A DNA stretch of 64,000 nt from Pseudonocardia hierapolitana (GTDB lineage: Bacteria > Actinomycetota > Actinomycetes > Mycobacteriales > Pseudonocardiaceae), in assembly GCF_007994075.1 (NCBI RefSeq), contig NZ_VIWU01000001.1, positions 1,550,001 to 1,614,000 of the forward strand. The letters are read 5' to 3'. Below the pieces are notes generated by a model. It saw only the letters and a list, made by a program, of their open reading frames with translations. It made no database searches and was not told the DNA's origin. The position numbers and the translations under genes are program-made. The first letter of the stretch is position 1. Each line of letters starts with the position of its first letter. Positions 1 to 9,178 of the stretch are shown here, in pieces.

Positions 1-2547
1 GGCGTCCGTCCGGTCGGGCAACGTGCTGAACAGCTGCCGTAGCCGGGCCACGCTCTCGGGGTCGCCGCCGGTGAGCAGCGACTCGGGGATCGGCATCGGC
101 AGCACGTCGTCGCCGATGGCGAGCTCGGCGGTTCGTGCCGCGTACAGCGAGAGGCCCGCGGCGTTCGGGTGGTGCAGGTTGTGGACGTATCGAGTGAGGG
201 AGCGGCGAGCCGACCGCAGTTCCTCGGTCTTGATCGTGTGGTCCTGCGGGTCCGCCTCGGCGACGTGCTCGAGTGCGCGCTTGATCTGCTCACGGACGGC
301 GGCCGGCTTGCTGCCCTTGTCGTGCAGGTCGAGCGAGAGCGGGCCCATGCCCACCGCGTCGAGGCGCTTCTGCACGACGTCGAGCGCTGCCCGCTTCTCC
401 GCGACGAAGAGCACCCACTTGCCCTGGGCGACCGCGTGCGTCAATAGGTTCGTGATCGTCTGCGACTTGCCGGTGCCGGGCGGACCCTCGAGTACGAATG
501 TGCGACCAGCCGTCGCCTCGGCTATGGCCCGCAGCTGGGACGCGTCCGCAGGGACGGGGCACTGCTCGTCGAGCTCGTCGAGCTTGCCCATCTCGGGTTC
601 GGGGACCGGGTCGGCGAATGCCTCGGCCGGAGAGTGGATCAGGTGCTCGACGAGCGGGTTCTGGGCAAAGCTCGCCCAGTTCTCGTCCAGGTCCTTCCAC
701 AGTCGGAACTTCGCGAACTGCAGGATCGCGACATCCGCGGTCGGCTCGACACGGAACCGCAGGCCACGGGCAGCGATCGTCCGCCGGATCGACTCGAAGG
801 CCGCGTCGAGATCGATGCCGGCACCGTCCTCCGGGGGCTCGGCCAAGCCCGGGATCTGCAGACCGTGCACTTGGCGCAGCTTCTCGATGAGGCAGTAGTT
901 CGGGGTGGAGGTGCCCGCCTCGTCGACGCCGAGCCGGTACGGGCCACCACGGCCTGCCGCCTTCAGGACGACGGGCAGGAGGATCAGCGGAGATCGCAAC
1001 GTGCGCCCGTCCAGCTCCCAGACCAGCGAGCCGAGAGCGAGGTAGAGGTTGTTGGCGCCGGTCTCCTCGACGACGGTCCTGGCCTTGTACGCGATGCCGC
1101 GCATGCGCGTGGCGTAGGCAGCGTCGGTGACGTCGGCGTGCAGCGTGCGTTTCCCCTCCAGCAGGTCGACGAGCTGCGCCTGCGGAAGGTCGCGTCCATG
1201 ACGGATCCCGCGCTCACGTTCGACGGCCGCCACCTCGTCCGACGGACGGAGCGTGAGGACAGTTCCTGCGTTGAGGAGGTCCTCGACCTGCCCCAGCCGC
1301 TCCTTCGGGACGACGAGCGAGAGGGCGGAGCGCTCCGTGAAGTTGATGAGCCGGTTGCGGAGGCTCAGGTCCAGCAGTGCGTTCTTCCACGTCGTGACGC
1401 GCTGCGGCTCCTGCGTCGTCCGCCCCGTCGGCGACCGGTCGGATGCTGCCGGCGCGACGTACCCGGCAGGCTGGGCCGTCGCAGGCGTGTAGACCGTGAC
1501 GAGGACCTGCCCGTCCGCGCCGCGGGTGTGTGCGGGCAGCGGGACGACCCGGTCGACGCGCGCCTGGTGCACATCGACGACCCCGATCACCTTTGCCAGG
1601 TCGCCGGTGAGGTGAGCGACGTACGGCGCGCGCTGCGCATCGTCGAAGGGAACGGGCCCCTGCCGTTCGGTGAGCAGCGTCGTCTCGACGAGGCCGATCT
1701 GCCCGAGGTCGATCCGGTTCACCACGCCCGCGGTGTCGAACTCGGCAACGGTGCCCAGCGACGACGCCTCCCGCCAGTAGCCGAGGAAGGCGTGGCCGTC
1801 CACGAGCCACAGAAGCGGACGAACTCCGGCCTGTTCGAGGGCGGCTGCCATCACGACGACGGTGTCGAGGCACGTCCCGACCTGACCGTCGAGCACCTCG
1901 CCGGGGGTCCGCACCTTCTGCCCGGTATCGGCCCAGCTCGCGGGCGGTTCGGCGTAGCGGATGCCGCGGGCCCGCATCACCTCGTAGACGGCGGCGACGA
2001 TCTGGTCCACGCGTTCCGCGCCGGACTGGTAGCCCTCCAGCGAGGGGCTGCCGGTGGTCATCTGCAGCCGCTGCGCCACGTCGTTCATCAGCGCCGTTAC
2101 CGCTGGGTGGTTCGGCATGACGTGCGCGGCCAGCATCTCAAGTGCCAGCGTCGGCGGCGCGGCCAGCCACTGGTGGGCGGCAAGAACCCGCGTGCGCACC
2201 ACCTGCTCGGCGAGCACCTGGCCATCGGTCTCCAGGCGTGCCCGGATCACCGCCGGCCGCTGCTCCTCGACCCGCAGCATCGCCGCCGGATCGAGCCGCA
2301 GCGTGACGTCGGTGAGGACCGTGGGGCGCCCGGCCTCCAGATCGACGAGTATCTCCTGCGCCACCCCGATCAGGCCGCTCGCATCGGCCACCTCCAGCTG
2401 GAGACGGGCCTGCGGCACGTCCCGGACCACGTGGTCGATGGCGAGGCGAGAGATCACGGGGATCTCGTTGTGCGCCATCGCGTAGCTGAGGACGGACCGC
2501 GCTTCAAGGGTGATCGAAACGGCTGGCGGGTCCTGTGCTGTTGTCAC
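1..2547 (-). CDS. DUF4011-type superfamily I helicase with transglutaminase-like N-terminus, truncated by the window edge
   Basis: The gene reads leftwards out of the window; 849 codons are visible from a GTG at 2547, with GGGAG about eight bases upstream. Residues about 190-270 look like a transglutaminase-like fold: a GTCLDT segment with candidate nucleophile Cys226 and a GHAFLGYW segment with His252. Around residue 390 comes LLDLSLRNRLINF, the hallmark of DUF4011 helicases, and near residue 687 the Walker A sequence GPPGTGKS. The remaining helicase motifs, and any DUF3320 or Vsr-like tail, lie beyond base 1. Such proteins are large SF1 helicases often found in defence islands. It is divergent from the ten-gene operon starting at 2946, so it could share regulation, but nothing shows it acts with that operon. 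The family call is firm, the biological role inferred. Confidence 0.85.
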   Translation of the reverse strand, partial: MTTAQDPPAVSITLEARSVLSYAMAHNEIPVISRLAIDHVVRDVPQARLQLEVADASGLIGVAQEILVDLEAGRPTVLTDVTLRLDPAAMLRVEEQRPAVIRARLETDGQVLAEQVVRTRVLAAHQWLAAPPTLALEMLAAHVMPNHPAVTALMNDVAQRLQMTTGSPSLEGYQSGAERVDQIVAAVYEVMRARGIRYAEPPASWADTGQKVRTPGEVLDGQVGTCLDTVVVMAAALEQAGVRPLLWLVDGHAFLGYWREASSLGTVAEFDTAGVVNRIDLGQIGLVETTLLTERQGPVPFDDAQRAPYVAHLTGDLAKVIGVVDVHQARVDRVVPLPAHTRGADGQVLVTVYTPATAQPAGYVAPAASDRSPTGRTTQEPQRVTTWKNALLDLSLRNRLINFTERSALSLVVPKERLGQVEDLLNAGTVLTLRPSDEVAAVERERGIRHGRDLPQAQLVDLLEGKRTLHADVTDAAYATRMRGIAYKARTVVEETGANNLYLALGSLVWELDGRTLRSPLILLPVVLKAAGRGGPYRLGVDEAGTSTPNYCLIEKLRQVHGLQIPGLAEPPEDGAGIDLDAAFESIRRTIAARGLRFRVEPTADVAILQFAKFRLWKDLDENWASFAQNPLVEHLIHSPAEAFADPVPEPEMGKLDELDEQCPVPADASQLRAIAEATAGRTFVLEGPPGTGKSQTITNLLTHAVAQGKWVLFVAEKRAALDVVQKRLDAVGMGPLSLDLHDKGSKPAAVREQIKRALEHVAEADPQDHTIKTEELRSARRSLTRYVHNLHHPNAAGLSLYAARTAELAIGDDVLPMPIPESLLTGGDPESVARLRQLFSTLPDRTDA

Positions 2548-2828
2548 CCTTGCTCCCTGTTCACGCTCGGCCGGACGGCCGAGTGGTTGTGCCCTCGTAC
2601 GGGTCCACGCCACACTTCGCTACAGCGAGCGCAGGCGTTGCATCTCTCTGCACAGGGCCTGCCGGGGTGAGCGCTTCCCAGCCGGAGCTCCGACGTCGTG
2701 TCGTCGCTGTAGCACCGAGCCTCCGAACAACGACATGTGACCGGACGACAACATCAGCAGGGGACAACGGGTGCTCCCATCACTGAACCAGACGCCGTCG
2801 GTGAGGCATGCCGCGAGTCGGGCTTCGC

Positions 2829-2843
2829 GTTGACGAGGTTAAC
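2829..2843. promoter_or_regulatory. Candidate operator, 15-bp imperfect palindrome
   Basis: GTTGAC-GAG-GTTAAC reads as two six-base arms around three bases, with five of six arm positions complementary. The same pattern occurs at 35107-35121 and 35173-35187 in the divergent methyltransferase/ATPase promoter; this site and the one at 35173 also share the flank AACAGA. It sits just upstream of the putative promoter of the ten-gene operon. Being an operator is inference. Confidence 0.5.
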
Positions 2844-2853
2844 AGATCGGTTC

Positions 2854-2881
2854 TTGCTCGACACCTGTCCGTGTGTACACT
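2854..2881 (+). promoter_or_regulatory. Putative sigma-70-type promoter of the ten-gene operon
   Basis: TTGCTC at 2854-2859 and TACACT at 2876-2881 are separated by 16 bases, about 65 bases before the GTG at 2946. The match is moderate. The rest of the 398-base gap 2548-2945 contains the palindrome at 2829 and no convincing gene. Confidence 0.4.
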
Positions 2882-2945
2882 GCCGTTTGCCCGCTTCAGG
2901 CGTGCAGCACACCGAACCGATTGATCATCCTGCCGGGAGGAACGA

Positions 2946-5900
2946 GTGTCCCCGAACGTGAACGTCGTGGCGGACCGGTTCCGGCTGCTCGGCCCCATCG
3001 GCAAGGGCAACATGGGTGAGGTCCACCAGGCGGTGGACGAGCGGGCCGCGGAGGGCGTCAAGGACCGCGTGGTCGCGGTCAAGCTGATCCTGCGCAGCCG
3101 CTCGGGGGCACCTATCAACACCTCCGCGGACAACAAGGCGGTGGAGCGGTTCGAGCGGGAAGTGCGCATCATGCACAAGCTCGACCACCCGCACCTGCCC
3201 CGCACCATCGATGGCGGGGTGGACGGCAACGGACTGCCATACCTGGCGATGGAGTACCTCGACGGTCGCCGGCTGCAGGACCTGTCCGACGAGCACGCCA
3301 AGCTGCCGTTCTCCTGGGTCGCGGCGATCGGCGCGCAGATCGCAGATGGCCTCGCGGCGGCCCACCGTCTCGACGTGATCCACCGGGACCTCAAGCCGTC
3401 GAACGTCATGCTGCTGAGGAGCGGCACTGTGAAGGTGCTCGACTTCGGGATGGGCCGCATCCTCGGTGACTCCGACGGCTCCCACCTCACCAGCACCGGG
3501 GTCACCGTGGGCACCGCGCGCTACATGGCGCCGGAGCAGTTCCACCGGGCTGCCGTCGGCCCGGCCGCGGACCTGTACGCGCTCGGCTGCGTGCTGTTCG
3601 AGCTGCTCGCCGGGGTTCCGCCGTTCACCGACGCCTCCCCTCATGAGCTCGGGCAGAAGCACATCAAGGAGCTTCCGCCCCCGCTGGCGCCGCAGCGTCC
3701 GGGCATCCCGCCGGAGCTGAACCGGCTCATCGAGCGTCTCCTGCAGAAGGATCCGGCGAACCGGCCGGTCGACGCCGCCACCGTTCGGGACGCCCTCCGT
3801 CCCCTCGCGGTGGGCGACGACACGATCGACGGCTGGGAGGACCTCAACCCGGTCACCGCGCTCGCCACCACCGCCCCCGCGCGCGAGCCCGACACCGAGC
3901 CGGTGCTCGTCGCCCGGCAGCCCGCGGCCGGCATGGACGTCTTCGACGTGCACCGCAAACTCATCCGGGACTACCGGGACTTCACCGAGAGCGGCACCGT
4001 GATCCGCGACGCGGACGTCCGGGCGTTCGTGGAGAAAGACCTCGACGAGAAGTCGCAGTGGCCCGACCCGTGGCTCTCGCTGAACCCGTTCTTCGCCTCC
4101 GGTGGCACCGTGCTGGAGCTGGCGAGCGCCGGGGTGCTACACGAGGAGTGCACCCGCATCTTCCAGGCCAAGAAGACCGAGGGCGGCCAGGTGTGCGACG
4201 GGCGGCCGCTCACGCTTCACCGCCATCAGCGCGAGGCCGTCGACGTCGCAAAGTCCGGGGCGTCGTACGTGCTGACGACGGGCACCGGCTCCGGCAAGTC
4301 GCTGGCCTACATCGTGCCGATCGTCGACAAGGTGCTCCGGGACCGCGAGAGCGAGGGACCGGACGCCCGCAAGCGGGTGCGCGCGATCATCGTCTATCCG
4401 ATGAACGCGCTGGCCAACAGCCAGGTGAAGGAGCTGGAGAAGTACCTCGTCGACGGCTACGGGAAGGGCCGCGAGCCGGTCACCTTCGCCCGCTACACCG
4501 GCCAGGAGAACGACGAGGACCGCAAGCGGATCCGCGACAACCCGCCCGACATCCTGCTCACCAACTACGTGATGTTGGAGCTGATGCTCACGCGACCGGA
4601 CGACCGGCGCTCGTTGATCAAGATGGCGAGCGGGCTGGAGTTCCTCGTCTTCGACGAGCTGCACACCTACCGCGGCCGCCAGGGCGCCGACGTGGCACTG
4701 CTGATCCGCCGGGTCCGGGAAGCCTGCAAGGCCGAGCGGCTGCAGTGCGTGGGCACGTCGGCCACGATGTCCAGCGAGGGCACCTTCGCCGACCAGCAGA
4801 AGGTGGTCGCCACGGTCGCGTCCATCCTGTTCGGCACCACCGTCGATCCGGCGAACGTCATCGGCGAGACCCTGGTCCGCGCCACGGCCGACACCCCCGA
4901 CACCGTGCCGGTCGAGCGGCTCGCCGGACTCGACTCCCCGCGGTCCTACGACGACCTGCGCAACGATCCGCTCGCGCGGTGGATCGAGACGCACTTCGGC
5001 CTCACCACGGTCGACGGTCGCCTGGTCCGCCAGCGGCCTGCCAAGATCGAGGAAGCGGCAGCGGAGCTCGCCGTGAGCTCCGGTCTGTCGGCGGAGGTCT
5101 GCGGGGAGGCGATCCGGCGGACCCTGCGCGCAGGCTCGGAGGCGCGGCACCCGGTCACGAACCGCCCCCTCTTCGCGTTCCGACTCCACCAGTTCCTGTC
5201 CAAGGGCGACACCGTTTACGTCACCCTCGAGGACAAGGCGACCCGCCAGATGACCCGCGACTACCAGCGGGTCCAGCCGGGCTCCGACGGCAAGATCCTC
5301 CTGCCGCTCGCCTTCTGCCGTGACTGCGGGCAGGAGTACCTGGCCGTCTGGCGGACGACGAAGGACGGCACGGTCGTCTACGAGCCCCGGCAGGACACCG
5401 TGGCCACGGGCGGCAAGAGCGACGACGGCTACCTCTACATCGACCGCGAACGGCCCTGGCCGCGCACCCTCGACGAGGCGATCACCGACCGGAGGCTCCC
5501 GGAGTCCTGGCTGGAGACCGACGACCACGACCGGGAGGTCGTGCGGGACAGCTACCGGAAGCGGCTCCCTCGGGCGATCACCGTCGACCCCTACGGCGAC
5601 GAGGGCAGCGGCGAGCTCGAGGCAGCGTTCATCCCGGCCCCGTTCCTGTTCTGCCTGAACTGTAATGTCAGCAGCGAGCGGGTCCGGGCAAAGGACTTCG
5701 CGATGTTGGCCTCCCTCAACCACGAGGGCCGTTCCTCCGCGACGTCGCTCGTGTCGGCCTCGATCGTGCGTTCGCTCAAGAACGTCGAGGCGTTGGACCC
5801 GAAGGCGCGCAAGCTGCTCACGTTTGTCGACAACCGGCAGGACGCCTCACTGCAGGCGGGCCATTTCAACGACTTCGTGCAGATCACCCAGCTGCGCTCG

Positions 5901-8900
5901 GCCCTGTACCGGGCGATGGTCGACGCGGGCCCGGAGGGCCTCCGGCACGAGGAGCTCGCGTCGCGCGTGACGGACGCCCTCGGCTTGGATGTAGCCGACT
6001 ACACCGGTTCCGCCGACGTGGCCCCCTCGCTCGCCCGCAACGCCGCGAAGACGCTGCGGGACGTGATCGCCTTCCGGCTCTACGTCGACCTGCAGCGCGG
6101 CTGGCGCGTCACCATGCCCAACCTGGAGCAGACCGGCCTGCTCGTGGTCGACTACGAGGACCTCGACTGGCTCGCCGCGCAGGAGGGCCGGTGGGCCAAG
6201 GCCCAGCCGGAGCTGCGGGACGCCGAGCCAGGCCGCCGGGTCGAGATCATGCGGGTGTTGCTGGACGAGATGCGCCGCGGACTCGCGATCGACGTGCAGC
6301 ATTTCCGCGACGACTTCGACGCCCTGCAGCGCGCCAGCGAGGAACGGCTCGTCGAGCCGTGGAGGCTCTCGACCAACGACCGCCCACAGGTGGGCACCGC
6401 CTATCCGCGGAGCTCGAAGCCGGGGATGGACCGCTCGGGTCTGTTCCTCTCCGGCGGTGGGAAGGTCGGCAAGTACCTGCGCCGGACGCATTTCCCGAAG
6501 CTGACTAAGGACGAGTTGCAGCTCGTCATCGCCGGCCTCCTGGAGGTACTGGCGCAGGCCGAGCTGGTGACCAGGGTCGAGCACGTCCCGGAGCGCGCAC
6601 GGCAGTACCGGCGCAGCACCGGGCAGTCGATCACGGGCTACCGCATCGCCGCCCGGACATTGGTGTGGCGGGCCGGCCCGGGTGAGCGGGGCGCCCACGA
6701 TCCGCTCACCCGCACCTACGGCAGCGGCGAGGGTCCCCGCGTCAACCCGTTCTTCCGTGACCTCTACAAGAGCACGGCCGGGGTGCTCGGCGGCCTCGCG
6801 GCGCGCGAGCACACCGCCCAGGTCGACCCCAAGGTGCGGGAGGAGCGCGAAGAGGACTTCCGCAAGGGAGCGCTCAAGCTGCTCTACTGCTCACCGACGA
6901 TGGAGTTGGGCGTCGACATCGCCGAGCTCAACGCCGTCATGATGCGCAACGTCCCGCCGACGCCGGCCAACTACGCGCAGCGCAGCGGCCGGGCGGGCCG
7001 GTCGGGCCAGCCGGCGCTCGTCACCACCTACTGCGCCACCGGCAACAGCCACGACCAGTACTACTTCCGCCGTTCCGATCGCATGGTCGCCGGCGTCGTC
7101 GCCCCACCGCGGCTGGACCTCGCCAACGAGGACCTGGTGCGTTCCCACGTACAGGCCGTCTGGCTCGCCGAGTCCCGGCTCAAGCTGGGCAGAGCCATCC
7201 CCGAGATCATCGACATCTCCTACCCGGAGGACGCCCGCACGCCCGCGCCGGCGCTGCGGCTGCACGAGCACATCACCGACACGCTGAGCGATCCCGACGT
7301 GCAGCGCCGGGCCGCCGCCGCCGCCCGCGAGGTGTTCGGCGGCCTGATCGAGGACTTCGCGCGGACGACCTGGTGGCACGATCGGTGGATCGACGACGCC
7401 GTGCGCGCTGCGGGTGAGCAGTTCGACCGCGGGTTCGACCGCTGGCGCGAGCTGTTCAAGGCCGCGCTGATCGACCAGGCCGAACAGAACCGCCGGGTGC
7501 TCGACCACACGCTCTCCGAACGCGACCGCAACGCCGCCGTGCGACGCCGGCGGGAGGCGGAGACCCAGCTCAACCTGTTGAAGAACGAGAGCGTGGACAG
7601 CAAGTCGGTGCTGTCGGACTTCAACCCGTACCGCTACTTGGCCAGCGAGGGGTTCCTACCCGGCTACTCGTTCCCCCGGCTGCCGCTGGCCGCCTACATT
7701 CCCGCGGCGTCCCGCCGGTTCGACGAGGGCGACTACCTGCAGCGACCCCGGTTCCTAGCGATCCGCGAGTTCGGGCCGGGAGCGCTCATCTACCACGAGG
7801 GCTCCCGCTATGTGGTGAATCGGATCCAGCTGCCGCCGGACGTCACCGGCGACGTGCACACCACCGAGGCCAAGCGATGCGCAGCCTGCGGCTACCACCA
7901 CGACGTGAACGACAACGCCGACAAGTGCGAGTTCTGCAAGGAGCCGCTGCCGGAGAAGACGGTCGGGCTCCTCAAGCTGCACACCGTCTACACCCAACGC
8001 CGCGAGCGGATCTCCTCCGACGAGGAGGAGCGCAGGCGGGCCGGGTTCCGGCTGGTGACTTCGTACCGATTCCACGACCACGGCGCGCGTCCGGGCCGGC
8101 GGGACGCCCTCGTCTCCGACAGCGGAGGTCGGTTCGCAGCGGTGACCTACGGCGACTCGGCCACCGTCCGGATCACCAACGTCGGGCGGTGGCGAGCGGC
8201 CGAGAACGAGCCGCCCGGCTTCTGGCTCGACCCCGCTGACGGCCGCTGGATGAACAACCGCGACGCCGCGGAGGCGTCCGGTGACTCCAGCGAGCTGCCC
8301 CTCGTCGACGCCGACGGCAACGAGGGGCGCCGCAAGAAGCGGGTGCTCCCCTACGTCGAGGACCGCCGCAACATCCTGGTGTTCACGCTCGCGAAGCCGC
8401 TGCCGGAGCCAGTCGCGCTGTCGGTCATGTTCGCGCTGGAGCGGGGCATCGAGGCCGCCTTCGAGCTGGAGGATTCGGAGCTGACGAGTGAGCTCCTGCC
8501 GCCGGACGAGGGCGACCGGGACCGGATGCTGTTCACCGAGGCCGCCGAGGGCGGGGCGGGTGTGCTGCGGCTGCTGCAGTCGGACCGGACCGCGCTGCGC
8601 ACGGCGGCCGCGATGGCACTGGAGATCTGTCACTTCGCTGCCGACGGCACCGACCTCGGTGGCCCGCACCCCAACCGTCCCTGCGCGCGGGGCTGCTACG
8701 ACTGCCTGCTCACCTACGGCAACCAGACCCACCACGGCGCGATCGACCGCCATTCCGTCCGTGACCTGCTCCTGCGGTTGGCGGGCGCGGACGTCGTCGA
8801 GACCGGCCGGGGCGAGACCCGTACCGAGCAGCTGACCCGACTCGCCGAGCAGTCCGATACGAAGCTGGAGGGGAACCTCATCTCCTGGCTCAAGGAACGC

Positions 8901-9161
8901 GGGTTGCGGCTGCCTGACGAAGCGCAGGCATTCATCCCCGAGGCGCTCGCCAAGCCCGATTTCGTCTACCGCCTGCCCGGCGCCAACGTCGCGATCTTCG
9001 TCGACGGCCCCGTCCACGAGTACGAGTCGGTCGCCAACCGTGACCGCGATGCGGAGGACCGCTTGCTGGACAGCGGTTGGGACGTGGTGCGGTTCCCGCA
9101 CGACGCCGACTGGTCGAAGATCATCGAGCAGAACTCGTACTGCTTCGGAACCCGTGTGTGA
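2946..9161 (+). CDS. Ser/Thr kinase - DEXH helicase - DUF1998 - Vsr-like nuclease fusion
   Basis: 2071 residues, GTG start with GGGAGG five bases upstream. Residues 10-285 are a complete Hanks kinase: glycine loop GKGNMGEV, Lys46, HRDLKPSN with Asp148, DFG at 166-168, APE at 195-197. A linker leads into a superfamily 2 helicase: Walker A TGTGSGKS near 445-452, DELH at 570, SAT at 605, a CRDCG zinc motif near 790, the FVDNRQDAS segment near 957, and TMELGVDIAEL plus SGRAGRSGQ at about 1318-1350. GCYDCLLTYGNQTHHG near 1916 is the DUF1998 signature. The last ~90 residues (KPDFVY, VAIFVDGPVHE, GWDVVRF) resemble the Vsr/PD-(D/E)xK fold. DEXH/DUF1998 proteins occur in DISARM (DrmA/DrmB) and Druantia (DruE); a kinase at the front of this class is unusual to my knowledge. 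First gene of the operon; 17 bases separate it from the next. Confidence 0.9.
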   Translation: MSPNVNVVADRFRLLGPIGKGNMGEVHQAVDERAAEGVKDRVVAVKLILRSRSGAPINTSADNKAVERFEREVRIMHKLDHPHLPRTIDGGVDGNGLPYLAMEYLDGRRLQDLSDEHAKLPFSWVAAIGAQIADGLAAAHRLDVIHRDLKPSNVMLLRSGTVKVLDFGMGRILGDSDGSHLTSTGVTVGTARYMAPEQFHRAAVGPAADLYALGCVLFELLAGVPPFTDASPHELGQKHIKELPPPLAPQRPGIPPELNRLIERLLQKDPANRPVDAATVRDALRPLAVGDDTIDGWEDLNPVTALATTAPAREPDTEPVLVARQPAAGMDVFDVHRKLIRDYRDFTESGTVIRDADVRAFVEKDLDEKSQWPDPWLSLNPFFASGGTVLELASAGVLHEECTRIFQAKKTEGGQVCDGRPLTLHRHQREAVDVAKSGASYVLTTGTGSGKSLAYIVPIVDKVLRDRESEGPDARKRVRAIIVYPMNALANSQVKELEKYLVDGYGKGREPVTFARYTGQENDEDRKRIRDNPPDILLTNYVMLELMLTRPDDRRSLIKMASGLEFLVFDELHTYRGRQGADVALLIRRVREACKAERLQCVGTSATMSSEGTFADQQKVVATVASILFGTTVDPANVIGETLVRATADTPDTVPVERLAGLDSPRSYDDLRNDPLARWIETHFGLTTVDGRLVRQRPAKIEEAAAELAVSSGLSAEVCGEAIRRTLRAGSEARHPVTNRPLFAFRLHQFLSKGDTVYVTLEDKATRQMTRDYQRVQPGSDGKILLPLAFCRDCGQEYLAVWRTTKDGTVVYEPRQDTVATGGKSDDGYLYIDRERPWPRTLDEAITDRRLPESWLETDDHDREVVRDSYRKRLPRAITVDPYGDEGSGELEAAFIPAPFLFCLNCNVSSERVRAKDFAMLASLNHEGRSSATSLVSASIVRSLKNVEALDPKARKLLTFVDNRQDASLQAGHFNDFVQITQLRSALYRAMVDAGPEGLRHEELASRVTDALGLDVADYTGSADVAPSLARNAAKTLRDVIAFRLYVDLQRGWRVTMPNLEQTGLLVVDYEDLDWLAAQEGRWAKAQPELRDAEPGRRVEIMRVLLDEMRRGLAIDVQHFRDDFDALQRASEERLVEPWRLSTNDRPQVGTAYPRSSKPGMDRSGLFLSGGGKVGKYLRRTHFPKLTKDELQLVIAGLLEVLAQAELVTRVEHVPERARQYRRSTGQSITGYRIAARTLVWRAGPGERGAHDPLTRTYGSGEGPRVNPFFRDLYKSTAGVLGGLAAREHTAQVDPKVREEREEDFRKGALKLLYCSPTMELGVDIAELNAVMMRNVPPTPANYAQRSGRAGRSGQPALVTTYCATGNSHDQYYFRRSDRMVAGVVAPPRLDLANEDLVRSHVQAVWLAESRLKLGRAIPEIIDISYPEDARTPAPALRLHEHITDTLSDPDVQRRAAAAAREVFGGLIEDFARTTWWHDRWIDDAVRAAGEQFDRGFDRWRELFKAALIDQAEQNRRVLDHTLSERDRNAAVRRRREAETQLNLLKNESVDSKSVLSDFNPYRYLASEGFLPGYSFPRLPLAAYIPAASRRFDEGDYLQRPRFLAIREFGPGALIYHEGSRYVVNRIQLPPDVTGDVHTTEAKRCAACGYHHDVNDNADKCEFCKEPLPEKTVGLLKLHTVYTQRRERISSDEEERRRAGFRLVTSYRFHDHGARPGRRDALVSDSGGRFAAVTYGDSATVRITNVGRWRAAENEPPGFWLDPADGRWMNNRDAAEASGDSSELPLVDADGNEGRRKKRVLPYVEDRRNILVFTLAKPLPEPVALSVMFALERGIEAAFELEDSELTSELLPPDEGDRDRMLFTEAAEGGAGVLRLLQSDRTALRTAAAMALEICHFAADGTDLGGPHPNRPCARGCYDCLLTYGNQTHHGAIDRHSVRDLLLRLAGADVVETGRGETRTEQLTRLAEQSDTKLEGNLISWLKERGLRLPDEAQAFIPEALAKPDFVYRLPGANVAIFVDGPVHEYESVANRDRDAEDRLLDSGWDVVRFPHDADWSKIIEQNSYCFGTRV

Positions 9162-9178
9162 GGAACGAAAGAGCTGAG

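Noticed and set aside
634..2670. Long open plus-strand frame opposite the DUF4011 helicase
   Set aside because: Arg/Asp/Val-rich shadow with no family features; the minus-strand frame has DUF4011 and Walker A motifs and runs off the window edge.
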